A stretch of 64,000 nt of DNA from NCBI RefSeq assembly GCF_900115685.1, contig NZ_FOXJ01000001.1, positions 2,265,796 through 2,329,795 of the forward strand, read 5' to 3'. The translations under genes and the position numbers were made by a program. The DNA comes from Variovorax sp. 770b2 (lineage in GTDB: Bacteria; Pseudomonadota; Gammaproteobacteria; Burkholderiales; Burkholderiaceae_C). Shown here one piece after another: positions 11,483 to 19,812 of the stretch. Each line of letters opens with the position of its first letter. The first letter of the stretch is position 1. The notes under the pieces are model-generated. The model was not told where the DNA came from and made no database searches. It was given only the letters and a program-made list of their open reading frames with translations.

Positions 11483-11580
11483 GCGCGGCAGGGGCACCTC
11501 GACGTAGCCAAGCCCCGCACACGGCTTGTGCCGTGTCACGTCTGAAAAAAGGGGGGAATGCTTCCGGGGATCGATGGAGA

Positions 11581-11654
11581 TGGAGCGGGTGAAGGGAATC
11601 GAACCCTCGTATGAAGCTTGGGAAGCTGCCGTTCTGCCATTGAACTACACCCGC
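11581..11654 (-). tRNA. tRNA-Gly (anticodon CCC)
   Basis: The minus-strand sequence folds as a tRNA of 74 nt including an encoded CCA. The acceptor stem is GCGGGTG/CACCCGC, the D arm contains AGTTCAATGG, the anticodon loop reads CTTCCCAAG with CCC, and the T arm carries GGTTCGATTCC. It closely matches the known E. coli glyU layout for anticodon CCC, which decodes GGG codons. No integrase or duplicated tRNA end is visible beside it. Confidence 0.95.
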
Positions 11655-11831
11655 ATTTGCAACCCGTTGATTTCAAACGCGTTGTCGACCCAAGCGCGCG
11701 ATTCTACAGAGGAACGAAGGGCGCTCGACCCCGAGCCCCCTGTCGGATGAGATGCGTGCAGCCAATGACGCTCTGCCATTCCGCCGTCTCTACACCCCAC
11801 ATCACTTTCCGCATATCGAAGCACGTTTTCG

Positions 11832-11843
11832 TTCGTTAACGAA
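11832..11843. promoter_or_regulatory. Perfect 12 bp palindrome upstream of the GntR gene
   Basis: TTCGTTAACGAA lies 58 nt before the GntR start. HutC-type GntR proteins often bind short palindromes near their own promoters, so this is a candidate autoregulatory operator for the downstream cluster. Confidence 0.4.
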
Positions 11844-11900
11844 AGATGCGCCCCTGCCTAGCATCCGGCCTCACTCAACCGGTCATAACAGGTCAGCCGC

Positions 11901-12671
11901 ATGTCTTCCACCAAGGCGCTAGAGCCCATCGCCTTTTCTCCCGTTCCGCTCTACACGCAGGTGCGTGAAACGCTGCGCGAGCGCATCCTCGATGGCACCT
12001 ACGCACCGCACGCGCAGCTGCCCTCCGAAAGCGAGATGGTCGCGCTCTTCAAGGTCAGCCGCATCACGGTGCGCCAGGCGCTCAGCGACCTGCAACGCGA
12101 GAACCTGATCTTCAAGATTCCTGGCAAGGGCACCTTCGTCGCCAAGCCCAAGGCGTTCCAGCAGCTTGGCCAGCTCGAAGGTTTTGCCGAATCGATGGGC
12201 CGCATGGGCTACGAGATCCGCAACCAGGTCACCAGCCACAAGACCGTGCCTGCATCGCCCCGCGTCGCCAAGCAACTGGGCCTGGCCGAGGGCACGCCGG
12301 TCGCGCAGATCAAGCGCGTGCGGCACCTCAACCGCGCCCCGGTGTCCTACGAAGTGACCTATCTCCCGCACGCCATCGGCGAGCGGCTGCGGCAGGCGGA
12401 TCTCGCGGGCCGCGACATCTTCCTGATCCTGGAGAACGACTACGGCATCGCGCTCGGCCACGCCGATTTGCAGATCGACGCGATGCTCGCCGACGAAGTG
12501 CTCTCCCGCGCATTGAGCGTGCCCGAAGGCACCGCCGTACTGCGCGTCGAGCGCCTCACGCACACGGCCGAGGGCGCGCCGCTGGATTTCGAAGACCTCT
12601 ATTTCCGCGGCGATGCCTTCCAGCATCGCCTCCGCATCGCGCGCAGCCACCCCACGAAGGCCACCCCATGA
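11901..12671 (+). CDS. GntR family regulator, HutC subfamily (UTRA domain)
   Basis: A 256-residue transcription factor. The N-terminal winged helix-turn-helix (about 15-85) contains PLYTQVRETLRERI, LPSESEMVALFKVSRITVRQAL and the GKGTFVA wing. The C-terminal UTRA ligand-binding domain (about 100-245) has the typical IKRVRHLN and ending motifs. It overlaps the AprA-like gene by 4 nt (ATGA at 12668), so it is cotranscribed with, and probably senses the substrate of, the whole uptake/redox cluster. A palindrome at 11832-11843 may be its operator. The effector is unknown. Confidence 0.9.
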   Translation: MSSTKALEPIAFSPVPLYTQVRETLRERILDGTYAPHAQLPSESEMVALFKVSRITVRQALSDLQRENLIFKIPGKGTFVAKPKAFQQLGQLEGFAESMGRMGYEIRNQVTSHKTVPASPRVAKQLGLAEGTPVAQIKRVRHLNRAPVSYEVTYLPHAIGERLRQADLAGRDIFLILENDYGIALGHADLQIDAMLADEVLSRALSVPEGTAVLRVERLTHTAEGAPLDFEDLYFRGDAFQHRLRIARSHPTKATP

Positions 12672-14404
12672 ACATCCTCACCCGCACCGTCGACGTGCTG
12701 GTCATCGGCGGCGGCACGGCCGGCCCGATGGCAGCCGTCAAGGCGAAAGAAGCCAACCCCAAGCTCGAAGTACTGCTGCTCGAAAAGGCCAACGTCAAGC
12801 GCAGCGGCGCCATCTCGATGGGGATGGACGGCCTGAACAACGCGGTCGTGCCCGGCTTCGCCACGCCCGAGCAGTACGTGAAAGAGATCACCACCGCCAA
12901 CGACGGCATCGTCAACCAGAAGACGGTGATGGCCTATGCGCGCAACAGCTATTCGATGATCGAGGAGCTGGACCGCTGGGGCGTCAAGTTCGAGAAGGAC
13001 GAGACCGGCGACTACGCGATGCGCAAGGTCCACCACATGGGCACCTACGTGCTGCCGATGCCCGAGGGCCACAACATCAAGAACGTGCTGTACAGGCGCC
13101 TGAAGCGCACGCGCGTGGAGATGTCGCAGCGCCTGGTGGTCACGCGCCTGCTCACGGCACCCGATGGCAACATCGCGGGCGCGATGGCCTTCGATTGCCG
13201 CACCGCCGAGTTCCACGTGATCCGCGCGAAGTCGGTGGTGCTGGCCACGGGCGCGGCCGGCCGGCTGGGCCTGCCTGCGTCGGGCTACCTCTTCGGCACC
13301 TACGAGAACCCGACCAACGCGGGCGACGGCTACAGCATGGCCTACCACGCGGGCGCGGAGCTCTCGGGCATCGAGTGCTTCCAGATCAACCCGCTCATCA
13401 AGGACTACAACGGCCCCGCCTGCGCCTACGTGACCGGCCCCTTCGGCGGCCACACCACCAACAACAAGGGCGAGCGCTTTATCGAGTGCGACTACTGGAG
13501 CGGCCAGATGATGATGGAGTTCTACAACGAACTGCAGGGCGGCAATGGCCCGGTGTTCCTCAAGCTGAGCCACCTGGCCGAGGAGACCATCGCCACCATC
13601 GAGCAGATCCTGCACACCAACGAGCGCCCCAGCCGCGGGCGCTTTCATGCAGGGCGCGGCACCGACTACCGCGAGCAGATGGTGGAGATGCACATCTCCG
13701 AGATCGGCCTGTGCAGCGGCCACTCGGCCTCGGGCGTGTGGGTGGACGAGCACGCGCGCACGACCGTGCCGGGCCTGCACGCGGCCGGCGACCTGGCCTG
13801 CGTGCCGCACAACTACATGCTCGGCGCCTTCGTCTACGGCCGCCTCGCCGGTGAAAGCGCGGCGCGGCATTGCGCGGAGACCGAGCTGCCCGCGCTCGAC
13901 GAAGAACAGGTCGCGCGCGAGCACGCCCGCGTCAGCGCCCCGCTCCTTCGCAGCGGAGGCCTGCCACCCGCGCAGGTCGAATACAAGCTGCGCCGCATGG
14001 TCAACGACTACCTGCAGCCGCCCAAGGTCACGCGCAAGATGGAGATCGGCCTCTCGCGCTTCGAGCAGATCCACGAAGACCTCGAACAGCTCGCCGCCCC
14101 CGGCCCGCACGAGCTGATGCGCGCGATGGAAGTGCACGCCATCCGCGACTGCGCCGAGATGGCCGCGCGCGCCTCGCTCTACCGCACCGAGAGCCGCTGG
14201 GGCCTGTACCACCACCGCGTGGACTTTCCCGAGCGCAACGACCGCGACTGGTTCTGCCACACGCAGCTGCAAAAACAGGGCGATGCGATGGTGAGCTTCA
14301 AGCGCCCCGTCGATCCGTACATCGTGCCGCTCGATGCGCATGAGATGTCGGCCTATCAGCACCTGCGCGTGCCCGCCACGGTGCGCGATCCGGTCGCGGC
14401 CTGA
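12668..14404 (+). CDS. AprA-like FAD flavoprotein (fumarate reductase/APS reductase superfamily)
   Basis: A 578-residue flavoprotein with an N-terminal FAD fold (VLVIGGGTAGPMAA) and the VLLLEKANVKRSGAIS segment that resembles the alpha subunit of dissimilatory APS reductase more than succinate dehydrogenase. The second FAD-contact region (GLHAAGDLACVP) and a C-terminal helical domain are present. The next gene encodes an AprB-like ferredoxin, so the pair probably forms a soluble two-subunit oxidoreductase passing electrons between FAD and two [4Fe-4S] clusters. A sulfonate-type ABC importer follows, so the substrate may be an organosulfur compound; that is inference. No APS-metabolism genes (sat, qmo, hdr) lie nearby, so it should not be called APS reductase. 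Confidence 0.82.
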   Translation: MNILTRTVDVLVIGGGTAGPMAAVKAKEANPKLEVLLLEKANVKRSGAISMGMDGLNNAVVPGFATPEQYVKEITTANDGIVNQKTVMAYARNSYSMIEELDRWGVKFEKDETGDYAMRKVHHMGTYVLPMPEGHNIKNVLYRRLKRTRVEMSQRLVVTRLLTAPDGNIAGAMAFDCRTAEFHVIRAKSVVLATGAAGRLGLPASGYLFGTYENPTNAGDGYSMAYHAGAELSGIECFQINPLIKDYNGPACAYVTGPFGGHTTNNKGERFIECDYWSGQMMMEFYNELQGGNGPVFLKLSHLAEETIATIEQILHTNERPSRGRFHAGRGTDYREQMVEMHISEIGLCSGHSASGVWVDEHARTTVPGLHAAGDLACVPHNYMLGAFVYGRLAGESAARHCAETELPALDEEQVAREHARVSAPLLRSGGLPPAQVEYKLRRMVNDYLQPPKVTRKMEIGLSRFEQIHEDLEQLAAPGPHELMRAMEVHAIRDCAEMAARASLYRTESRWGLYHHRVDFPERNDRDWFCHTQLQKQGDAMVSFKRPVDPYIVPLDAHEMSAYQHLRVPATVRDPVAA

Positions 14405-14433
14405 CACCGCCCCATAAAAAAAGAGAACCCCAC

Positions 14434-14667
14434 ATGCCCCTCGCCTTCAACCCCACCAGCGTGCCCGTGCGCATCGACGACGACAAGTGCATCGCCCACA
14501 AGGGCTGCACCGTCTGCGTGGACGTGTGCCCGCTCGACGTGCTCGCCATCGACCTCAGCAAGGGCAAGGCCTACATGAAGTTCGACGAGTGCTGGTACTG
14601 CATGCCCTGCGAGAAAGACTGCCCCACCGGCGCAGTCACCGTCGACATCCCCTACCTGCTGCGCTGA
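14434..14667 (+). CDS. AprB-like double [4Fe-4S] ferredoxin
   Basis: A 77-residue ferredoxin with eight cluster cysteines: C19, C25, C28, C32 and C53, C56, C59, C63. The extra residues in the first motif and the KAYMKFDECWYC segment closely resemble the APS reductase beta subunit (KAYN...CWECYSC), but the long C-terminal tail of true AprB is missing. It lies 29 nt after the AprA-like gene and should be its electron-transfer partner. It is cytoplasmic, with no signal peptide. AGAGAA lies just upstream of the ATG. Confidence 0.88.
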   Translation: MPLAFNPTSVPVRIDDDKCIAHKGCTVCVDVCPLDVLAIDLSKGKAYMKFDECWYCMPCEKDCPTGAVTVDIPYLLR

Positions 14668-14707
14668 GCCGCGCGCCCTCCCCGCATTTCAACCCGGAGC
14701 AACCACG

Positions 14708-16129
14708 ATGAAGACCCAGAGAACACTGTCCCTGTGGGGCGCAACCCTCGGCCTGATGCTGGCCCTGTCGGCGGTTTCGGCCGCGCAGGCCGAGACCATC
14801 CGCATCGCCATCGGCACGCAGGACACCACCATCAACTGCGCCACCGGCGGCCTCCTCATCCGCGAGCTGAAGCTGCTCGACAAGTACCTCCCGCGCACCG
14901 GCAAGTACAAGGACGCGCAGTACCAGATCGAGTGGAAGAACTTCACCTCCGGCGCGCCGCTGACCAACGAAATGGTCGCGGGCAAGCTGGACCTCGGCTC
15001 GATGGCCGACTTTCCGGGCAGCTTCAACGGCGCGGCGTTCCAGAAGGCGGGGCGCAAGAGCCTCTTCATCACCGTGCTTTCGGGCAGCACGACCGGCAGC
15101 GGCAACGGCATCGTCGTGCCGAAGGATTCGAAGGTGCAGTCGCTCGCCGAACTCAAGGGCAAGACCATCTCGGTGCCCTTCGCCTCGACCTCGCACGGCA
15201 TGCTGCTGCGCGCCGTGCAGGCGCAGGGCTGGGACCCGTTGAAGGACGTGAACATCACCACGCAGGCGCCCGAGGTGGCCGGCCCCGCGCTGCAGGCCGG
15301 CAAGGTCGAGGCGCATGCGGACTTCGTGCCCTTCGCCGAACTCTTTCCATACCGCGGCTTCGCCCGCAAGATCTACGACGGCTCGCAGGCCAATGCGCCC
15401 ACCTTCCACGGCAGCCTGGTCGATGAGGAGTACGCGAAGAAGTACCCCGAGGTCGTCACCGCGTACCTGCGCGCCGCGCTGGAAGCCGACCGCCTCGTGG
15501 CCGCCGAGCCCGAGAAGTACAGCGAGTTGATCGCCAAGGTCACGGGCATCGAGGCGGAGGTCAACTACCTCTTTCACGGCCCGCTCGGCCTGCAGACGCG
15601 CGACCTGAGCTGGAAGCCCGAGTACCGCCAGGCGGTGAAGACATCGCTCGACACGCTGCGCCTCTTGAAGCGCACCGACAACGACATCGACGCCAATGCC
15701 TTCGTGCAGGACGGCTACATCCGCATCGCCTTCCAGGAAGCGGGCCTGGACTACGACAAGCAACTGAAGAACTACGCCCGCGCCCCGCTGGTGGCGAAGG
15801 ACGCATCGACGGGCAAGCCGATCACCGACGTGAGCCGCGTGGCCCAGGTCTGGGTGGCCGGCGAGCCGCTCGTGCGCCACTACGCCTCGCCCGAGAACGC
15901 GCTGGGCGACCTGCAGAAGATCGAGAAGGCTGGCAAGAAGGCGCGCGTGGTCTATGCGCAGGACCGCAACAGCGGCAACAAGCTGCTGGCGTCCGATGCG
16001 TGGTTCGTGCTCGGCGCCAAGGGCGAGGTCGATGCCTTCCTGCTCAAGGACCAGGCCGAGGGCTGGGCCGCGAAGCACGGCGGCAAGGTGCAGGACTTCG
16101 CCGGCGTGCGCGCCGCGCTGGCCGGCTGA
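14708..16129 (+). CDS. ABC substrate-binding protein (SsuA/TauA/NMT1 type) with NosL-like C-terminal extension
   Basis: Periplasmic binding protein of 473 residues, about 130 longer than usual SsuA/TauA proteins. A Sec signal peptide (MKTQRTLSLWGATLGLMLAL, cleavage after AQA near residue 29) is followed by a type II binding fold (IRIAIGTQDTTI; LAELKGKTISVPFASTSHGM). From about residue 370 a separate module contains WVAGEPLVRHY, ASDAWFVLGAKGEVDAF and AAKHGGKVQDF. This spacing resembles the C-terminal half of NosL, a copper-binding accessory protein of nitrous oxide reductase, but no cysteine ligand is visible here. It feeds the permease and ATPase downstream. The ligand is unknown; sulfonate, taurine or a metal complex are possibilities. 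Confidence 0.82.
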   Translation: MKTQRTLSLWGATLGLMLALSAVSAAQAETIRIAIGTQDTTINCATGGLLIRELKLLDKYLPRTGKYKDAQYQIEWKNFTSGAPLTNEMVAGKLDLGSMADFPGSFNGAAFQKAGRKSLFITVLSGSTTGSGNGIVVPKDSKVQSLAELKGKTISVPFASTSHGMLLRAVQAQGWDPLKDVNITTQAPEVAGPALQAGKVEAHADFVPFAELFPYRGFARKIYDGSQANAPTFHGSLVDEEYAKKYPEVVTAYLRAALEADRLVAAEPEKYSELIAKVTGIEAEVNYLFHGPLGLQTRDLSWKPEYRQAVKTSLDTLRLLKRTDNDIDANAFVQDGYIRIAFQEAGLDYDKQLKNYARAPLVAKDASTGKPITDVSRVAQVWVAGEPLVRHYASPENALGDLQKIEKAGKKARVVYAQDRNSGNKLLASDAWFVLGAKGEVDAFLLKDQAEGWAAKHGGKVQDFAGVRAALAG

Positions 16130-16185
16130 CGCCTCATCCGTTCGCGATGTTCACATCCACACAAGTTGCGTCCGCAAAAAGCCAT

Positions 16186-16245
16186 CCGTTCACGCTGAGC
16201 TTGTCGAAGCGCTGCGCGCGGCTTCGACAAGCTCAGTCCGAACGG
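16186..16245. repeat. REP-like hairpin, copy 1
   Basis: CCGTTC-acg-CTGAGCTTGTCGAAGC, a 10 nt loop, then the exact complement and GAACGG form a 60 nt imperfect palindrome. It is followed by GGTTTGTGTTGCCTGGTCGCAAAACATACC, which is also found after copy 2 with one change. The element sits in the 313 nt gap between the binding protein and the permease. Confidence 0.85.
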
Positions 16246-16302
16246 TTTGTGTTGCCTGGTCGCAAAACATACCGTGACGTTCGCCCTCCCTGCAAGTTGC
16301 GT

Positions 16303-16338
16303 CCGAGAACAAACAATCCGCCGAGAACAAACAATCCG
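16303..16338. repeat. 18 bp perfect tandem repeat
   Basis: CCGAGAACAAACAATCCG occurs twice head to tail (16303-16320, 16321-16338), running into the second REP-like hairpin. Confidence 0.85.
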
Positions 16339-16395
16339 TTCACGCTGAGCTTGTCGAAGCGCTGCGCGAGGCTTCGACAGGCTCAGCCCGAACGG
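16336..16395. repeat. REP-like hairpin, copy 2
   Basis: A second copy of the 60 nt palindrome with the same CTGAGCTTGTCGAAGC arm, a few changes in loop and 3' arm, and the same downstream flank. The two copies plus flanks look like a local duplication. Confidence 0.85.
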
Positions 16396-16442
16396 TTTGT
16401 GTTGGCTGGTCGCAAAACATACCAAAGCTCAAAAGGTCACCA

Positions 16443-17249
16443 ATGACCAGCTCCCTCCATAGCAGCCTGCGCGCCCTACCCCGCGCCACGTGGCGCATCG
16501 CCGCGCTGCTCCTGTGCGTGCTCGCATGGCACCTTGCCACGCGGCAGCGCATGAACCTGGGCTTCATCACCTTCCAGAACGTGCCACCGCCGCGCGAGGT
16601 GGCCGAGTCCGCGTGGGCGCTGGTGCAGTCGCCGCTGGTGCTGCAGCACCTGTCGGCAAGCCTTCGCCGCGTGTTCATCGGCTTCGGGCTTGCCGCTGTC
16701 GCTGGCGTGGCGCTGGGCCTCGCGATCGGCCGCGCCCGCTGGGCCGAAGACACGCTGCTGCCGCCGCTCGAAGTGCTGCGTCCCATCCCCGCCGTGGCGT
16801 GGATTCCGCTGGCCATCCTGATGTTTCCGTCGTCGGAGGCGTCGATGGTCTTCATCACTTTCGTCGGCGCGCTGTTCCCGGTGCTGCTCAACACCGTGCA
16901 CGGCGTGGAGGCGGTGGATGCGCGCCTCGTCGCCTCGGCGCGCAGCCTGGGCGCGGGCCGCCTCGCGGTGTTCCGCGAGGTGATCCTGCCGGGCGCGCTG
17001 CCGAGCGTCGTCACGGGCCTTGCCATCGGCATGGGCACCGCGTGGTTCTGCCTGGTCACGGCCGAAATGATCTCGGGCCAGTTCGGCATCGGCTACTACA
17101 CGTGGATGTCGTACACGATCCAGAACTACGCCGACATCGTGGTGGGCATGCTCCTCATCGGCGTGCTCGGCATGGGCAGCAGCGCGCTGGTGCGATGGAT
17201 CGGCCAGTCGCTGATGCCATGGCGCGCGGTGCAGGAGAAACGCGCATGA
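16443..17249 (+). CDS. ABC permease, SsuC/TauC type
   Basis: Inner-membrane permease of 268 residues with about six hydrophobic helices and the BPD_transp_1 EAA loop (ASARSLGAGRLAVFREVILPGALPSVVTG). It pairs with the overlapping ATPase (4 nt ATGA at 17246) and the binding protein upstream. The family imports sulfonates, taurine, nitrate or similar small anions. A gap holding two REP-like hairpins separates it from the binding-protein gene and may lower its expression relative to that gene. Confidence 0.9.
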   Translation: MTSSLHSSLRALPRATWRIAALLLCVLAWHLATRQRMNLGFITFQNVPPPREVAESAWALVQSPLVLQHLSASLRRVFIGFGLAAVAGVALGLAIGRARWAEDTLLPPLEVLRPIPAVAWIPLAILMFPSSEASMVFITFVGALFPVLLNTVHGVEAVDARLVASARSLGAGRLAVFREVILPGALPSVVTGLAIGMGTAWFCLVTAEMISGQFGIGYYTWMSYTIQNYADIVVGMLLIGVLGMGSSALVRWIGQSLMPWRAVQEKRA

Positions 17250-18094
17250 AGGCCGATGTGCAGACCGGCCGCATCGCCATCGACGATTTGCGCGTGCGCC
17301 TCGGCCCGGGCGCGCAGGCCTTCGACGCGGTGCAGGACATCACGCTCCACGTGGAGCCCGGCGAGTTCGTCTGCCTGCTCGGCCCTTCGGGCTGCGGCAA
17401 GTCGACGTTGCTCGGCGCACTGGCCGGCCACCTGACGCCCGCGAGCGGCGCGATCCGCGTAGATGGCGAGCCGGTGCGCGGACCGCACCCGGACCGCGGC
17501 CTCGTCTTCCAGCACCACACGCTCTTCCCCTGGAAGAAGGTGCTCGACAACGTCGCCTTCGGCCTGAAGATGCAAGGCGTCGGCCGCCGTGAGCGCCATG
17601 CGCGCGCGCACGACATGCTGCGGCTCGTGGGCCTGGACGACTTCGCGGGCTTCTACCCCTCGCAGCTCTCGGGCGGCATGCAGCAACGCGCGGAGATCGC
17701 GCGGGTGCTCATCAACCACCCGCGCGTGATGCTGATGGACGAGCCCTTCGGCGCGCTCGATGCGCAGACGCGGCTGATGATGCAGCGCCAGCTGCTCGAC
17801 GCCTGGGCGCGCGTGCGCACCACCATCGTCTTCATCACGCACGACATCGACGAGGCGCTGTTCCTCGGCGACCGGGTGCTCGTGATGGGGCCGCGGCCGG
17901 GCCGCATCGTGGCCGAGTTCGCGCTCGACTTCGCGCGGCCGCGCGATCCCTCGCTGGTCACCTCGCCTGAATTCACCGCGCTCAAGCGGCACTGCCTGCA
18001 ACTGCTGCATCCGCACGCGGCTGCCAGCGCGCCGCTCGAACGCCTCACGCCGCTGGGTGCGCCCACCGCTGCGCAACTGCGCTTTGCCATCTAG
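17246..18094 (+). CDS. ABC ATPase, SsuB/TauB type
   Basis: A 282-residue nucleotide-binding subunit with Walker A GPSGCGKST, Q-loop in VFQHHTLFPW, signature LSGGMQQRAEIARVL, Walker B LMDEPFGALD and an H-loop (FITHDIDEAL). Starts at 17246, overlapping the permease stop by 4 nt. It drives import through the permease. Only 7 nt separate it from the HEAT-repeat gene, so the operon continues. Confidence 0.93.
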   Translation: MKADVQTGRIAIDDLRVRLGPGAQAFDAVQDITLHVEPGEFVCLLGPSGCGKSTLLGALAGHLTPASGAIRVDGEPVRGPHPDRGLVFQHHTLFPWKKVLDNVAFGLKMQGVGRRERHARAHDMLRLVGLDDFAGFYPSQLSGGMQQRAEIARVLINHPRVMLMDEPFGALDAQTRLMMQRQLLDAWARVRTTIVFITHDIDEALFLGDRVLVMGPRPGRIVAEFALDFARPRDPSLVTSPEFTALKRHCLQLLHPHAAASAPLERLTPLGAPTAAQLRFAI

Positions 18095-18101
18095 AAAAAG
18101 A

Positions 18102-19100
18102 ATGAACCCCTCGACTCTCGACGACCCCGAACTGCAGGCCATCGCCGAACGCCTGGCCTCGCCCGACGCCGAAGTGCGCCGCATCGCCGTGATGGACCTG
18201 GGCGACCTGTCCGACGAGGCGCACACGCCGCTGCTGGTCGCGGCCCTGCGCGACGACACGCCGGCCGTGCGCGCCGCCGCCGCGCTGGCGCTCGAAACCA
18301 TGGAGAACCAGTCCGCCGTCGAAGGGCTGGCGGATGCGCTCGACGACCCCGATGCGCAAGTGCGCGAAGCCGCCGCCCACAGCCTGGCCGAACTGAAGGA
18401 GCCCGCATCGGCCGCCTGGCTGCTGCCGCATGCGGGCACCGGCCCCGCGCGGGTGCGCGCCGCCGTGCTGCGCGCGCTGCGCGAACTGCGTGTGCCTGCC
18501 AGCGCCGGCCCCGCGCTGGCGGTGCTGCAGGAGCCGCGCGCCGCGCAGGACTCCGCCGACGCCATCGCCCTGCGCCGAGAAGCCATCGGCGTGCTCGGCT
18601 ACCTGAAGCACGCGCCCGCCCTGCCCGCCTTGGCCGGCCTCGCCGCCTCCGACCCGGTGGACGAAGTGCGCCGCGCGGCCGTGGGCGCGCTGGCCTTCGC
18701 GGCGGGCGATGTAGATGCGCGCATCGCACTGGAAACCGCGCTGCGCGACGCGAGCTGGCAGGTGCGCGAAGAAGCCGCCACCGCGCTCGGCAAACTGCAG
18801 CAGCCCGCCGCGACCGCCGCGCTGCTGGTGGCGCTGAACGACGACTACTGGCAGGTGCGCCTGCGTGCGGCCCGCAGCCTGGGGCGGCTGCGCAGTGCCG
18901 AGAGCGTCACGCCGCTGCTCAGGGCGCTGGGCCACAGCATCAGCAACCTGCGCAAGGAAGCCGCGCTGGCGCTGGGCGACATCGGCGATGCAGGGGCGCT
19001 GCCCGCACTCGAACTTGCCGCGGACGACCCGGACCCCGAAGTGCGCAAATCGGCCCGGCTGGCCATCGTGCAGATCGGCAAGGCGGCCCATGGCGCCTGA
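18102..19100 (+). CDS. HEAT-repeat (PBS lyase-like) scaffold protein
   Basis: A 332-residue all-helical protein built of about ten E-Z type HEAT repeats of roughly 31 residues (recurring DPDAQVREAAAHSLAEL-like units). No catalytic motif, signal peptide or membrane segment is seen. Such repeats bind protein partners, and in some bacteria E-Z HEAT proteins serve as cofactor lyases or assembly factors. Its place between an ABC ATPase and a DUF971 gene suggests a role in assembling or holding the AprAB-like complex. That is inference from context. Confidence 0.85.
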   Translation: MNPSTLDDPELQAIAERLASPDAEVRRIAVMDLGDLSDEAHTPLLVAALRDDTPAVRAAAALALETMENQSAVEGLADALDDPDAQVREAAAHSLAELKEPASAAWLLPHAGTGPARVRAAVLRALRELRVPASAGPALAVLQEPRAAQDSADAIALRREAIGVLGYLKHAPALPALAGLAASDPVDEVRRAAVGALAFAAGDVDARIALETALRDASWQVREEAATALGKLQQPAATAALLVALNDDYWQVRLRAARSLGRLRSAESVTPLLRALGHSISNLRKEAALALGDIGDAGALPALELAADDPDPEVRKSARLAIVQIGKAAHGA

Positions 19101-19410
19101 GTCCATCGTCGATCACCGCGCGCGCGGTGCGCTGGAGTTTTGCTGGGGCGACGGGGAGCGGTATCTGGCCACGTACCAGCTGCTGCGGGACAGTTGCCCT
19201 TGTGCGGATTGCAAGGTGCTGCGGGCGGCTGGGGGCGATGGCAATGCGGGTGATGACGTGCAACTCGCGGACATACAGCCAGTTGGGACCTATGGCGTGC
19301 AGTTCGTGTTCAGCGATGGGCACGACCGGGGGATTTTTCCTTGGGGTTTTTTAAAGAGGCTGCTGGGGGAAGGTGTGCGATCTGCCATGACACCCTGTCC
19401 GCCCCCATAG
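19090..19410 (+). CDS. DUF971 family protein (gamma-butyrobetaine hydroxylase N-terminal-like)
   Basis: A 106-residue protein matching the DUF971 fold, with the LRDSCPCADCK motif (CxCxxC) and the closing GIFPWGFLKRLL segment. In gamma-butyrobetaine dioxygenase the same fold binds zinc through these cysteines, and it also occurs fused to Mrp/ApbC iron-sulfur carriers. It overlaps the HEAT gene by 11 nt and is last in the cluster. A role in metal or Fe-S handling for the AprAB-like pair is a reasonable inference. The last 10 residues look non-family and may be read-through of a decayed end. Confidence 0.78.
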   Translation: MAPESIVDHRARGALEFCWGDGERYLATYQLLRDSCPCADCKVLRAAGGDGNAGDDVQLADIQPVGTYGVQFVFSDGHDRGIFPWGFLKRLLGEGVRSAMTPCPPP

Positions 19411-19812
19411 TCTTTTCGCTCCAAGGTCTGTATCTCAGAGGTCGATCAAAAGCCGACACTCGCGCGCTACGCTTACCGCCAGCTTCAGACTGACCACAGT
19501 TATTCGCAAACGGGGACCGGCGTACTACACATCAAGATCGACGCAGGCTGGATTCGTGCGTACATCTGACCTTCACTAAGCGTGACGATTGGCCGCCCCA
19601 GAGCCAAGTTCGCCGGCGTCCTTGGAGTGGACCGCGTTGTGCCATCGGGCGCGAAACATGCAGCCGGCCCGCAGGCTCGGTTTACCGCAGATGGCTAGCA
19701 GTTTTCATGCATATCGCTGAAAATGGCGGTATTGGGTAGGCGCTGAGGCAGGCCTTTTGTTGCCGGTCGTCAGAATGCGCCCGGACTCACACGTCTAGTA
19801 GACAGAGTGCAC
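19411..19812. other. 402 nt stretch without a recognised gene
   Basis: I see no gene, tRNA or terminator here. Base composition becomes more AT-rich than in the preceding cluster, which marks the left edge of the accessory island. An AT-rich imperfect palindrome lies near 19702-19730. Confidence 0.4.

Larger units (their letters stand above)
10839..11580. other. Non-coding stretch with three intrinsic terminators
   Basis: No protein gene is supported. One terminator points left (10987-11013) and two point right (11321-11344 and 11456-11482). A hairpin ACACGGC/GCCGTGT (11519-11536) lies just downstream of the tRNA gene. The mix of directions suggests short independent transcripts. Confidence 0.5.

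Noticed and set aside
12668..14667. Annotation as adenylylsulfate reductase AprAB
   Set aside because: The ferredoxin lacks the AprB tail and no sat, qmo or dsr genes lie nearby; the resemblance supports only a superfamily call.
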